Assembly (NCBI GenBank): GCA_032158295.1
Contig: CM063262.1
Coordinates: 6,109,394 to 6,173,393, forward strand
DNA from: Pycnopodia helianthoides
Taxonomy: Eukaryota; Echinodermata; Asteroidea; Forcipulatida; Asteriidae
Length of the DNA stretch: 64,000 nucleotides
Reading direction: 5' to 3'
Shown here: positions 1 to 25,462 of the stretch, one piece after another
Position numbering within the stretch: position 1 is the stretch's first letter
Layout of the letters: each line of letters starts with the position of its first letter
Translations under genes and position numbers: made by a program
Notes under the pieces: generated by a model
What the model saw: only the letters and a program-made list of their open reading frames with translations
Database searches by the model: none
Told to the model about the DNA's origin: nothing

Positions 1-1019
1 ACGCTGGATCGAACCACCTCTACTGACCAGAAACCACCAACTGAGTCGGTGCTCATACCATTCCACCGCCTCGCATAATATATAACAACAACAATTAAAA
101 TTTAAGAGCAGCTAACACGTATGCTTCTAAGCGCTATAAGCATAGAGTATATAATTGACTGAGCGCTACGTTGCTCGAGTTTAGAAGCACCTGGGCGCAG
201 ACTTTGTGTGTGCGTGAACGACGTTAATTTAAGAAGCACATGCGCGAAATTTTGAATCGGCTGCGCGCTTCGTAGCGCCTATTATCTAACGATCATTGCT
301 CTTGAAAACAGGTGATTAGTGATGTTTAAAATATGTAGTAGGTGATTCTCTGATGTTGTTACTTACGTCTTAGGAAAAATGCTGAGTCGAACTAAAGCCT
401 TGTTTGGGAGGATTCAATGCTTCAAGATGTCAAGGGGAAAAAACGAAATCTGCTTCAAGGATACACAATATGCCGGCAAGAATGACGAACTCAAAAAAAA
501 AAAAAGGGATACGCGCAAACGCACATGTTAAACATGACGCACATGACGCTCCCAGTTTGTACGCTCATTAGCAGATTGTGCGTTCTCATTTGCTGCATAT
601 TTGGTTCGATGACGCATAGAAAAGAACAAACGCTTCATCATGCAAATAGCCGTACAATTGCCGTACAAAATTTCAAGCTTCTGTGTTGGTTTGTACATAA
701 ACATGGACGCGCCCACACGGCTTCAAAACCTTAGTGCGTGTATAACGGGGTGTTAGCGCTCTAGTCAATATATATAGCTCTATGGCTATAACCAGACTAT
801 TCAGAGTGACAAAACAGATGAGTTTTAAGCAGTGATTTAAGAGTATCCAATGAAGGTGCTGCGTTGCATGTGGGTGGGTAGCTTGTTCCAAAATGTTGGA
901 GCTATGACCGAAAAAGGCACGATCGCCATAGTCTGTCATGGTGCGTGGACTAAATAAATATAATAACTTAGTAGAGAATTGAGTAGATATTTGGTCACAA
1001 ACCTTTGTTCCATCACCCC
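1..1019. other. GK intron, nothing recognised
   Basis: Lies inside the intron after GK exon 12. Short ORFs here have no recognisable domain. I see no exon encoding the VDGG motif expected next in GK. Confidence 0.5.
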
Positions 1020-1207
1020 TATGTTTCGACACTCCTATGTTTCGACTTCCCTATTTTCCGACACCCCTATTTTCCGACACCCCAAGTGTATTTTCCGACA
1101 CCCTAGCTCTTACCCTAGTCCTTACCCTAGCCCTAGCCCTAACCCTAGCCCTTACCCTAGGGTGTACATTTCAAGGGGGTTACTGGAACATAAGGTTACC
1201 GGAACAT
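1020..1207. repeat. TTCCGACACCCC and CCCTAG/CCCTAA simple array
   Basis: Several copies of a TTTCCGACACCCC-like unit are followed by about ten degenerate CCCTAG/CCCTTA/CCCTAA hexamers (about 1104-1160) and GGAACATA motifs. It is telomere-like in look but degenerate. A related inverted fragment with GGGGTGTCGGAA lies at about 36590-36725. Confidence 0.6.
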
Positions 1208-1326
1208 AGAGTAGTCACCATGCAGTTGAATGGTTCACTCACTGGGAATTGATTCCAAGATTCGAAGGGTTTCCGTAAAAAAATAAATAATTGTCCTCGT
1301 TGAGAGGTCAGGGAAAGATTAAATAC

Positions 1327-15350
<14,024 letters not shown>

Positions 15351-15988
15351 GATGTTTGAATGATGCACAGGAATCTAGCAGTAGCACTTCACAGTTTAAA
15401 TGAAGAATTGTGCTGACCCTTGCAGAAACCTTTGAAGAGGTTACAAGCTGTAATAACGCTTTAACAGTTATGTTTCCCCCATATGTCGAACGATGCTGCC
15501 ATCCTACACTAACTTCAACTAAAGTACAAATCTACACAAGTGCATGCTCGTACCGGTACATGTTACACAGAGCTAGCCAAGGGCAGGCAGTACATGGTGT
15601 ACACACAAAAAACCAAGATGCGTGGCCTTGAGTGACTCAACTGGGGTCAAACAATCAGTACAACTTTGGACGGAGTCGACTCGGTCAACACAACCCTAGT
15701 TTGTTTGCCCATGGCTAGAAACCTCACGCAAGGAACTAAGTTAGTATTGGGGGTGTGTCTATTTGTCCAAAGAGTTAAAAGACGGACAAACACAGCTTCA
15801 TGAGCTAAACAAACACACAATTTCCTGCCCATTGTCCACGCACTGATTGATGATTTATTGAACCAGATCACTTGGCTCTTAACCACCGTCATGCAGGCTG
15901 TGTTTACACTGTAGAGTTTGGGTGCCAGACGTAAACAACAAGGGGGGGGGGGGGGAGGGGGGGGGGGGGGGGGGGGGGGGGGGCCGGT
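15351..15988. other. Upstream region of GK with poly-G tract
   Basis: Presumed 5' leader and promoter region of GK. No TATA box can be assigned. It contains a 42-base G tract (15942-15983, one A at 15956). The minus-strand proline-run ORF across it is an artefact of this tract. Confidence 0.5.
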
Positions 15989-16565
15989 GCAGAACAACCT
16001 CGACTGCGCGAACGTTTGATAGACCGTGTCACATTTGTTTACAGAGTGGTACATTATAATGCTATTTCTGACGGGCAAGATGCTACACAGGCTCAATGGG
16101 AAAATTTATATTTGGTGTCATAATTTTCACATAAATTCAAAATTTACAAAAGCAACAGCTGTACTAGCTTTTGAGATGTCCCTACCTCTTTCTTCATATC
16201 AAAAGTTGAGGAAAGTCAGACAGGACGTGCGATCTCCATGAAACATAAGATTTGTTGTATTATTCCATTGAGCTGTGTACAAAATGTGCCCGCCGGAACT
16301 GAGAATTCATGCTCTGTGGCTCTTTTGTAAACATGTGATGTCACAGGTCACATCGTCTATACAACAGTTTTATGGAGATCGCACTGTCTGATTTTCCTCA
16401 ACTAAATTGTGCTTTTTGAATACTACATTTTGACCTCCATTATCTTGTATGCCGTGGATTTAATAGTATTATAATTATTAGGTCCGCCAGTGTTATTACT
16501 TCTTCATTGCTGCACGTAGGCCTATCTATCAAACGTTTGCGCATGCGCAGTCGAGGTTGTTCTGC
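15989..16565. repeat. TATAGACCATG-family MITE inside an inverted repeat
   Basis: A TATAGACC-family element runs from about 16018 (GATAGACCGTGTCACATTTG) to 16364 (AGGTCACATCGTCTATA). Outside it, GCAGAACAACCTCGACTGCG at 15989 is repeated inverted at about 16540-16565 (GCGCAGTCGAGGTTGTTCTG). Confidence 0.65.
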
Positions 16566-16810
16566 TGACGTTCAACCTTCATTGGCGGAATTTAGAAATC
16601 CCAGTACAATGGAAACAGCGGGCCATGCAGTAAAGCTTCACCTGTCCCTTCATCGCATCCGGTCCTTTCTCTATATTGATTGATGTTACCGTGGAGATAG
16701 AAACCGAGTCACAAAGTGCATTCTATAGAACAGGGGCATATGCAGTACTGTGAAACATATTCAAACACAAAGGATAGGTAAGGCAGAAGAATAAAAAAAA
16801 ACAAAAAAAA

Positions 16811-17100
16811 AAACATGTTTAGCGTCCCCGCCCGCTTTCTTTTTAGAGGCCGCCTCCTTTTTTTCTTTTTCTTTTTGAGGGTATTAATTTTAACGATCTC
16901 TGACGAAAAAACTTAATTTTCAAATAAATTAGACTGTATTTTTAGACTTTAGTACGGAAGCGTTAAAGGGCCACAACAAAAAAAATTTCTCTTCAAAATG
17001 CTATATCGCCTCGGCAGCTTTTTTTCTGTGTGTTTATTTCTCGGTGTGCTTAAGTCTAAAAATACATTTTATATAAAAAAATAAAATAAAAAAATAAATA
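16811..17100. repeat. ATGTTTAGCGTCC-family element, right end lost
   Basis: Starts ACATGTTTAGCGTCCCCGCC and shares CCGCCTCCTTTTTTTCTTTT and TCTCTGACGAAAA with the copies at 40796 and 41957. No right terminal repeat is seen. Confidence 0.5.
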
Positions 17101-17281
17101 AGAAAACAAAGATTTGGACTTACAGATGACTCGGGCACGTACACTGACGTCACCCAGGCACTACAACCAGCTAGCTGCTCATGGTCAACCGTTTTGGGGA
17201 GTCAATTGCGTCTCTGAGTAAACAACACGAAATGTTTACATTTGTTTACTCGCCGATTAACCACGGAGCAATTTTATAATT

Positions 17282-17795
17282 TATAGACCATGTAAAACCT
17301 TCGTTAACAAAACGAGTTGGACCTTGTGCATTCCAGGGCTTTTCTGTCAGACAAGATCATACTGCACTTAAATGTTACACCTACGTGTCATCGTCCACAT
17401 AATTCAAAGAGTTACGAAAATACCAGCTGAACAAGTTTTGAGGTGTTCGTCATTTCTTCATATCAAAAAGTCGACAGTGCAATCTCTAAATAATCAGATT
17501 TAATGTTTCTTCCATTATGCTGCAATTGGTGCTCGATATGGAGCAGAGGGAACCCCCCCCCCTCCTACTGTCTTCATTGTGTGCTTGGAATCTCAGGAAT
17601 TCTTTTGAGGGGGGTAGTTCTATACAAGAGGAAGATAGTGTGTTATAGTACGGGAACATTGGGGGGGGGGACCCCTCTCGGGCAGGCTATATTATGCTGG
17701 AGCGGTGAACAACCGGGCCGCACCCGCAGGAAGTCCAGGCTCAATGGCTCTCTTGCAAACATTGTGATGTCACAGGTTACATGGTCTATAATATA
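17282..17795. repeat. TATAGACCATG-family element with insertion
   Basis: The left end TTATAGACCATGTAAAACC and right end GGTTACATGGTCTATAATA are inverted. The middle contains the family's AAGTTTTGAGGTGTTCGT and TTCATATCAAAAAGT segments, plus extra unrelated sequence. Confidence 0.65.
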
Positions 17796-17799
17796 TCAC

Positions 17800-18669
17800 A
17801 CTATAACTCATCGGCCGACGTCACTTTCCTTCGTTTAAGTTGACGCATTTTAGCCGTTGGCTAAGAGTTCAATTTTAATAAAACCATCAATAATTTTAAA
17901 TATATGACCAAATCCGCACTTCGTGCAGACAGGGCTATGGATACGCTCAATGGGGCGTATACTTGCTTGTAGAACATTGACCGAGGCATGCTTGGTATCT
18001 CTTCTCATTTGCATGTTTGCATAATAACCTACTGTAGGCCTACTGGCCGTGAATTGAAACTCAAGTGGCTTAACACTCAGTTAGCACATGATCTTATCAC
18101 GTATTCGCTGTGAGCAGATGAAGGTATTGACAAATGAGCTAAACAAACCAACTGCCTTCATTAAAGGTAAAACGTATTCACGGCTCGGGAAAAAGTGTTA
18201 GCTCATTCGCCCTTAATAAACATTCGGCTGTAGGCCAAAACGTAGCCTTTTTTTGTCTAGACGGCTATTTCATGCCGCAGTTTCTAATCCAGACAGAGAC
18301 GGCGAGTTCCGAGTTTCATATTATACCACATCAAGATATCGAGATAAGTTTATGTTTGGTTTCTTGCCAAAATAGACTTTCATGGTTTGCAGGTTGACTT
18401 TCATGGTTTATTCGATCCCTTTCTGTGTTGGCACGGCTCGAATCCTTACTAAAAGCTGACGGGTCTGCTGACCTTTAGGCCTAAATTTTGTTGTTGTTGG
18501 ATTGCCCTTTCCCGACCGACCGTAAAAGTAGCAAAATCTCGGTCGCGGTTCTTTTTTTTTGTTTCTCGTGGTTTTCCCTTTTTTCACTTCAGAATTTTGA
18601 TTTCATGAATATTTATGCTTACAAAATGGTAAATACGGTTGCCCTTTGTTTAAAATATAGATTACAGAC
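17800..18669. other. Intergenic, nothing recognised
   Basis: A few short ORFs, none with a recognisable domain or splice support. Confidence 0.4.
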
Positions 18670-18673
18670 ACAT

Positions 18674-19310
18674 CGTCAGCGTTTTCACGAAGTAGCACGC
18701 ACTGCTATACCAGCAAAAAAATTACAATCAGAGAAAACGGCCTCTGAAGTTGAACATTTTTTAGAAACCCACTTTCCTTCAAAACTTCGAAGTATTTCCA
18801 TTTAAATTTCTCAATGTAGATACTTGATGACTTGAGCTTTAAAATAAATCTTATTATGACTCATTTGCATAATTAATTAAGAAACTAGACACGAGAGAAC
18901 TTCCGTGCTACTTTGTGAAACCAAAAAAAGGGCGAAATATGTATTTTTTCGTTTTCACGAATGTAGCACGCGCCTATACTACAACACAGCATTTTGAGTT
19001 ACTTCATTTAACTAGGTCAGCGCGCGCGCGCTCACACAAGTAGCGTGCTACTTCGTGAAAACGTTTTTACCTCACTTTGACTTGAGTGCATGCCGTGTAT
19101 TACAATGGTAAACAGAAGTCGGGTGCTACTTCGTGAAAACAAAAAATGCCACAATTGTGCCAAAGTCGAAAACACTCATTAGCTTAATTGAAAAAGTAAA
19201 GCTGTCTGAGCTTTGAAACTTCATGGAATTGTAGGTCTTCATGCATTATCAGAAATGTAAAAAAAAAAATCCTTAAGCACATAGCGTGCTACTTCGTGAA
19301 AACGCTGACG
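18674..19310. mobile_element. Inverted-repeat element with repeated GTGCTACTTCGTGAAAAC
   Basis: Termini CGTCAGCGTTTTCACGAAGT and ACTTCGTGAAAACGCTGACG are exact inverted repeats. ACAT flanks both sides (18670-18673 and 19311-19314), a likely 4-bp target duplication. About six copies of the motif GTGCTACTTCGTGAAAAC lie inside in both orientations. No transposase ORF is seen. Decayed motif copies also occur at 39852-40033. Confidence 0.75.
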
Positions 19311-19841
19311 ACATATTAACACTTTAGGTGTATATTTCAAAGTGCAAACATATCAACTTCACTCTGAAATATTTATGCAGTGTGTTTTGGGCATTCTTTG
19401 ACATCTCAAAAAATAATAAAAAATCGACCGACCGACCCAAGAACAAAATCGGGTGAAACGTTTTTCTTTTAGGCCTAATGTCGGATCATAAAAATGCTTG
19501 CAGCAAGCTTAGCGTGTATTTGTGTTTTCTGTTTAAATGCCATGCTGCGCCATGGGTCAACTCCAAATGGTATGTTAACAGGTACTATGGTCCCTATTCC
19601 CAAAGGTAGATGGGCCAACTTGACTCCCTCAGATAATTTCAGGGCAATTACTTTGAGTATATAGCCTTTTTGGGAAGCTGCTTGATAATATCATTATGCA
19701 TAAAGAACAGGTCAATTTGTGTACAAGTGACGGAGCTTCAGTTTAGTTTTAAACAGTGCTCGTCTACATCACTTTGTACTGCAATGGTTCAAGAGACAGT
19801 GTGTCTTATTTTGTGTATAATGGGAGTAATGTTTATATACT

Positions 19842-20670
19842 TTGCTTGTAGATGTCAGTAAAGCTTTTGATAGGGTCAACTATTGTCAATTGTTCCGAAT
19901 TCTGTTGACTCGTGGCATTTGTCCAATGTATTGTAAATTGCTTTTAAATATGTATGTTAATCAAAAGCTGAGGGTCAAATGGAATGATGAGTATTCTGGG
20001 CTGTTTTCTGTTTCTAATGGTGTGAAGCAAGGTGGGGGTAATTTCCCCAGTTTTATTCTGTGTATATACGGATGGTTTACTGGATGAATTGAAGAGTTGT
20101 GATATTGGACTGTCATATGGGTAATGCTTATGCCGGGGCATTTGCATAATATGCAGATGACCTGACTCTATTTTCTCCCCAAGTTGTGGCTTTGCATAAA
20201 ATAGTTGATATTTGTGAAAAATATGCAATGCAGTTCAATGTCAATTTTAACGTAAAGAAGAGAGTCAGATGATTGTTTTTTAAACCTAATGACAGGCTGC
20301 CTGATCTCTGTGTTACTGTTAATGGCACCAAGGACAAGGTGCAAATTGTTGAGAATATCCTTCATCTTGGACACATGTTGTCCAATAATACTTTTGAGTT
20401 TGTTGGTACTAAGTGTGTCAGTGATTTTAATCGTCAGTGTAATTTGTTCTTAGCTGATTTTAAGTATGCCAATTCGAACCTTAGAAATACTCTTTTTCAT
20501 AAATATATGTTTTTATTGTACTCAAATTCTACCACTGTTTGAAGATAAAATTGACGCTATTTTTAAGGCATGGCGTGTGGCCATTCGTAGAGTTTGGAGA
20601 ATTCCTTGGCGTACTCATTGCTGTTTATTGTACCTCATATCGCTGGTTGTAAGGATCTCGAATACTGTTG
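19842..20670 (+). pseudogene. Degenerate LINE reverse transcriptase
   Basis: The conceptual frames show LVDVSKAFDRVNYCQLFRIL, SVSNGVKQGG and, after a frameshift, an intact YADD box (codons at about 20149-20160), followed by thumb-like sequence ending near RRVWRIPWRTHC. These are hallmarks of a non-LTR retrotransposon reverse transcriptase. At least two frameshifts break the reading frame, and no endonuclease or 3' tail is visible, so this is an inactive fragment. The clade cannot be fixed by eye. Confidence 0.85.
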
Positions 20671-20682
20671 GTTTGCTAAACG

Positions 20683-21024
20683 TTAAAGGTATTGTACACT
20701 TTCGGTAACAGCTCAAAATCAGTGTCCACATTTTGTGTGATTAAACATATGCATGAACAAACAAACCTGTGAAAGTTTAAGCTCAATTGGTCATCGAGGT
20801 CACGAGAAAATAGTGAAAAGAGATCTTATGTGTTTTCTGTTTTTTCAAATTATCGCGCGCGATAATTACTATTGTTTTACTCGTTTCTCAGAAACGATAG
20901 CATTTTAGGCAGAAATATTTTAAGGAACACTTTCTACCATTACTTACTTTAAATCATGTAACTTATGTGTGAATCTGTGAACATTGTGTTTTTCGATCTT
21001 ACCAATAGTGTACATGGCCTTTAA
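20683..21024. repeat. TTAA MITE family B, copy 2
   Basis: Ends TTAAAGGTATTGTACACTTT and AATAGTGTACATGGCCTTTAA with TTAA on both sides. The core is at about 20746-20822. It lies just after the LINE remnant and truncates its 3' part. Confidence 0.85.
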
Positions 21025-21339
21025 GTATCACATTTATTGTATGGCATTGAATTCAAATAACCTTGCTGTAAGTACGATTTGTAAAGCGGGGGTCAATATG
21101 GATCATACTCTATCATGGGGGGCAACTTCAGGCTTTTGTCATCTCGATTCAACATGTGCACCAGTGATGTAACAAGGCGGTGGGATACTCTTTGTTATGC
21201 AAGTGAAGATTCTTCAGGCTTTTCATGTTATGTTTTTGATTGTTCATGTTATTACCATTGTTAAATGTTTGATAAGGAGTTTGTTTTTCTTGACATTCAT
21301 GTTGTAGTCGCCAAGTCTCAGTATTTTAGGATTTGTCCA

Positions 21340-21680
21340 TTTATAACAGCCCCAGATACCTTTACATAACACTTTGCTAGTATTCAACCCAAGCATTGTG
21401 TAAACTATTACCTGTTTTAAAGGTAGACAGCTTACATTGTAAAGAGGTAAAGTCTTTACTTCGAAATTAAGTAATATTTTACATGAGTGGGTTTACCTAA
21501 CAATTCAGTAAATGAAACTACCCAATATTGAAGTAAAGTTTTACACAACTATTTAGCAAGATTTAACCCAACGCTTGTTGGGTAAACTTTTACCTAATAC
21601 TTATGAGGTTCACCTGCTACATCTAAAACAGGGTAATATTTTACACAAGCTGTGTAATCTTTTCTCTGTGTGTATCAGAA
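21340..21680. repeat. Degenerate TTTTACCTA/GGTAAA repeat
   Basis: Many imperfect copies of a GGGTAAxxTTTTAC-like motif in both orientations. Likely an old satellite-like or MITE fragment. Confidence 0.35.
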
Positions 21681-22379
21681 CTGCGGGGCTTAATAAGGAA
21701 GTAGCTTGTATGCGGGACAGGCCCATAAGCCATTTTGGGATAATAGTGGACACAATGCTATGACGCTAGTACATGTATTAGGTTTGGGTAAATATGTCTG
21801 TATATCACCCAAACCCAAACAGTGCACTCCTATACTGTCCGCCATATCTCAAAAAAGGCTAATGGGTGGGTTCCTGAGCAAAAATGAGTGCAATGACTTT
21901 TTGGAATTTCTGTGCACGTGTTAATTTTTCGGTGCTCTTAATATAAGATCATGATGTTTTTAAATTTTTCTTCTGTTTTCAATTTTAAACCTTGCTTTTT
22001 TTTCTGTATGTTACTAATGTGCGTCATCAGATGCGAATAAGAATCATGAACATTAATGTACATGTATACAGAGAGAAGCAGAAAGCACACCGAAAATGCA
22101 AGGGGTAAAACAAAAAACGAACAAAGAGCATTTATACCATAGGTCCTTTTGGTTGGTAAAGCAGTTTGCAACAGCTAATTATATTTTCTTAAAATGGGAA
22201 GTAACTGAACTTTTGGGTACAACCATGTGTAAATCTCGATCTTGTGAGATCTTCCGACTCTGAAAAAACAGCCGTTGTGTGGCCTCGACATGTCTACACA
22301 ATCCCTCCGTTTTTCTGAATGCTTTTAATAGTGAAGGCTTATATTTCCTACCAAATTCACTAGTCCTCAATAATTATAG

Positions 22380-22860
22380 CCTGTCATCAGGTGGCCCATA
22401 TCCTTTGTGCATTTCAAGGCTCACTCCCGTTTCTTAAGTAAACTCACAACACACATTCTTAGGCTATGACTTCAAGGTTCCCCAGTATTGACCATTACTC
22501 CTCCAATTCCTTATTCTTGACCGTTACTCCCCTGTTGGCCACTAGGCGTCATCTAACCTTGTTCTTCGAAATGAGGTCACTAATCTTATGTTATTTCTCT
22601 GTGACATCATTTCTAAATTAAAATCACCTCTCCAAAACCCTATAAAACATCTCCCCAACTTACACTCTGGGCCTCGACTACTCCGTCGACTTTCCCTTAT
22701 GCCTTAGTGCAAGAGACTCACCTCTCACATACCTACGAGCTAGGTCTATATCACCTCTGTAACAATTGTATTGATAGAAGTCAACTTATAATAAAATAAG
22801 ACAAGACCCATACGTTGTTCCAAGTGTTTAATTTCTTCAGTCGTTGTCACCTAGCACACT
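22380..22860 (+). mobile_element. Possible solo LTR
   Basis: About 480 bp with LTR-like order: TATAAAACA box at about 22641, CT-rich leader, AATAAAATAAG polyadenylation-like signal at about 22793, and an end near TAGCACA. No second LTR, primer-binding site or gag/pol is visible. Weak call. Confidence 0.3.
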
Positions 22861-23149
22861 CCACTCCGCTCGCACGCTCAGATTCCGTTAACCAGAGAAG
22901 TAGAGTCAAGTTATATATCTACTTATGCGTTACAATAGCTTTTCTCTCTCCACTCCTGAATTCATGTGATTCCACTTGACTGCTCTTGTCACCCTTGCAA
23001 TTGTATGCGTGTATGTTAGTGGAGGTGGGAACTATCAGGATTTCGATAAGACACACAATACCCACATTTTAAGCCATATTTTAGGTAGTCACAAGGAGGA
23101 GACTACAAAAATCAGTTTAGGAAGCTATTTTGACCCCATGCCCTATAGT

Positions 23150-23260
23150 CTATGTGTGTTGTCTTGTCATTTAGCCTTCGAGAAAGACTCTGCAAGTGCA
23201 AGGGTCGAAACGTCTGGCCACACCTAATTGTTAGGCTTCAAACATCACTTGCATTCAAAA
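23150..23260 (+). repeat. Penelope/hammerhead-like fragment
   Basis: Contains GAGAAAGACTCTGCAAGTGC followed by AAGGGTCGAAACGTCTGGCC: a stem-loop followed by the conserved GAAACGTC. Similar in layout to the motif at 39580-39619 but with a different stem. Confidence 0.4.
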
Positions 23261-23745
23261 TGGATTTAATCATAATAGAACAGTCGTCTGACACGAACAG
23301 TCAATGTACAGTGATCGCTGTCTCTGCTAAAAAGTCAGTCAGTTATTATAAGACTCGTTGCGATAGCTTGGTGCCCCGTGATTATAATATAGGGAGAAGC
23401 TCGGCTGCCATTGCCCAGGCAGCGTAATTAACAGACTGCAGTCTGCGATGAGAAGGCTATACGATCCTCTTCGACCGCAGAGCAGAGAAATGACGGGGTA
23501 AGTTTTCAGGCAAAATGTTCAGACTTGATATATTGGCTAATTTACTTGAGTAAAGTTGATATAATATTTCATTACCGGAGCAGGTAGTGGCACCACGCGT
23601 CACGTCACCCACCCCAACCTGGACCCTACCAGTCGGGTCCTCTGGATATCCTCCATGGATATACCCGTATAGAGCAATTATTACTTGCTCTATGGGTATA
23701 TCCATTCCTTGCTCTATAAGAATTTTTACCGTATGGAAAGTCAAG

Positions 23746-25084
23746 TGTGTTCGACCATGGTTCGACCTAGACCCAGTAACTGGGGCGCTGTATTCCTTTT
23801 TCGAAATTTTGACATTATCTGTCATACTAGCGCCCCAGCGATAAAAAATCAGAGATGTCACACCAAAAATGCCCCAAAATGACGGAAATACCCAACGAAT
23901 TACCTTAAAAACTGCCAACTGGCCTCTCCATATGTTTAAGATGGAACACCAGGCATGAAATTGTACTCACGGAAATTTGTCCGGCTAAAAAATGATGATT
24001 TTTGAGACATTCCCGGTTTCCGTTGATCATGTCCAGCCATCGTCTTCATGAACGACCCTGCGGGGGGTCCTACTAAAAGCCGACAACACGCCGACAATGC
24101 CGACAACAAGTCCAGAGTGCCGACAACACGCCGACAACAAGTGTCAGATACCTTAAAACCAGCAAATAAACCAAGGATTTATTAGAAATATGTGTACTAT
24201 GTAATATTTAAAAAAAATGCAATGGCATAACTTCACGAAAAGTCCGAATTTTTAGCCAGAAAAAACACGAAAATACACGGAGTGCGGTCGGACGCCATCT
24301 TGGCCTAAAAACCGTGTTTCGACCTTTCCATTATGATACGGGGGTAACACATCCGGGGTTGTAGTGATGGCCTAGTAATTATTATGCCAATAGCAATAAT
24401 AAGCCGTGGGATGACGCCCGCCCTCTGTTATTTTGTAAGCGCTAAATACATCTTACCTGTACCATAATGGAATGGTCGAAACACGGTTTTTAGGCCAAGA
24501 TGGCGTCCGACCGCACTCCGTGTATTTTCGTGTTTTTTCTGGTTAAAAATTTGGACTTTTCGTGAAGTTATGCCATTGCATTTTTAAAAAATATTACATA
24601 GTACACATATTTCTAATAAATCCTTGGTTTATTTGCTGGTTTTAAGGTATCTGAAACTTGTTGTCGGCGTGTTGTCGGCACTCTGGACTTGTTGTCGGCG
24701 TTGTCGGCGTGTTGTCGGCTTTTAGTAGGACCCCCGCAGTAAGGTAGCCATGAAAACGATGGCTGGACATGATCAACGGAAACCGGGAATGTCTCAAAAA
24801 TCATAATTTTTTAGCCGGACAAATTTCCGTGAGTACAATTTCATGCCTGGTGTTACATCTTAAACATATGGAGAGGCCAGTTGGCAGTTTTGAAGGTAAT
24901 TCGTTGGGTATTTCCGTCATTTTGGGGCATTTTTGGTGTGACATCTCTGATTTTTTATGAAAATATTGCACTTCCCCATATTTTGGGTAGCTCTGCTGGG
25001 GCGCTAGTATGACAGATAATGTCAAAATTTCGAAAAAGGAATACAGCGCCCCAGTTACTGGGTCTAGGTTCGACCATGTTCGAC
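23746..25084. mobile_element. Large foldback element with CCGACAAC subrepeats
   Basis: The left arm (about 23746-24342) and right arm (about 24457-25084) are reverse complements over about 600 bp around a spacer of about 115 bp. The outer tips read TTCGACCATGGTTCGACCTA and the like. Each arm holds a cluster of GCCGACAACACGCCGACAA-type subrepeats next to AGTAGGACCCCC. The right arm has about 36 extra bp near 24962-24997. Apparent ORFs on both strands here are shadows of the arms; no transposase is seen. Confidence 0.85.
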
Positions 25085-25387
25085 ATAGTATACTCACCTA
25101 CACAACCAATAGGAAATAATATAATAAACTAGACATTAAGTGTTTGTGAACAAACACGAAGCTGTTCCTGTTTGTTGCACTTTGATTGAATGATTCAGAC
25201 ATTTCTATATTAAAACATTAAACCTAATTTTGTGTGTCTTTGTCTTACTGAGTATGTTCTTGGGCTAATATAGTAAATGATTTATGGGGTATGAGTTATT
25301 GTTTATTTTTAGCTATTGAGGCTATTGACCCCAAATCCAAAACTGACCCTATTACAAGATGGTACGTTACCCCAAGTAATGCCTTTC

Positions 25388-25462
25388 AAGAAGAACCCTA
25401 AACGAACGTTGGAATTTCATCTGTTGTTCATGTCAAGAAGAACCCTAAACGAACGTTGGAAT
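25388..25462 (+). repeat. 30-bp direct repeat
   Basis: CAAGAAGAACCCTAAACGAA plus CGTTGGAATT occurs at 25388 and again at 25433. A diverged relative (ACGAAAACCCTATAGAACC) lies at about 25900. Confidence 0.7.

Noticed and set aside
1104..1160. True telomere end
   Set aside because: Hexamers are degenerate, short, internal to a GK intron, and a related copy exists elsewhere.
15647..16096. 149-codon minus-strand ORF with a long proline run
   Set aside because: The prolines come from the poly-G tract and the rest crosses a MITE; no domain or splice context.
23457..23918. 153-codon minus-strand ORF
   Set aside because: Largely made of the left arm of the foldback element at 23746-25084.
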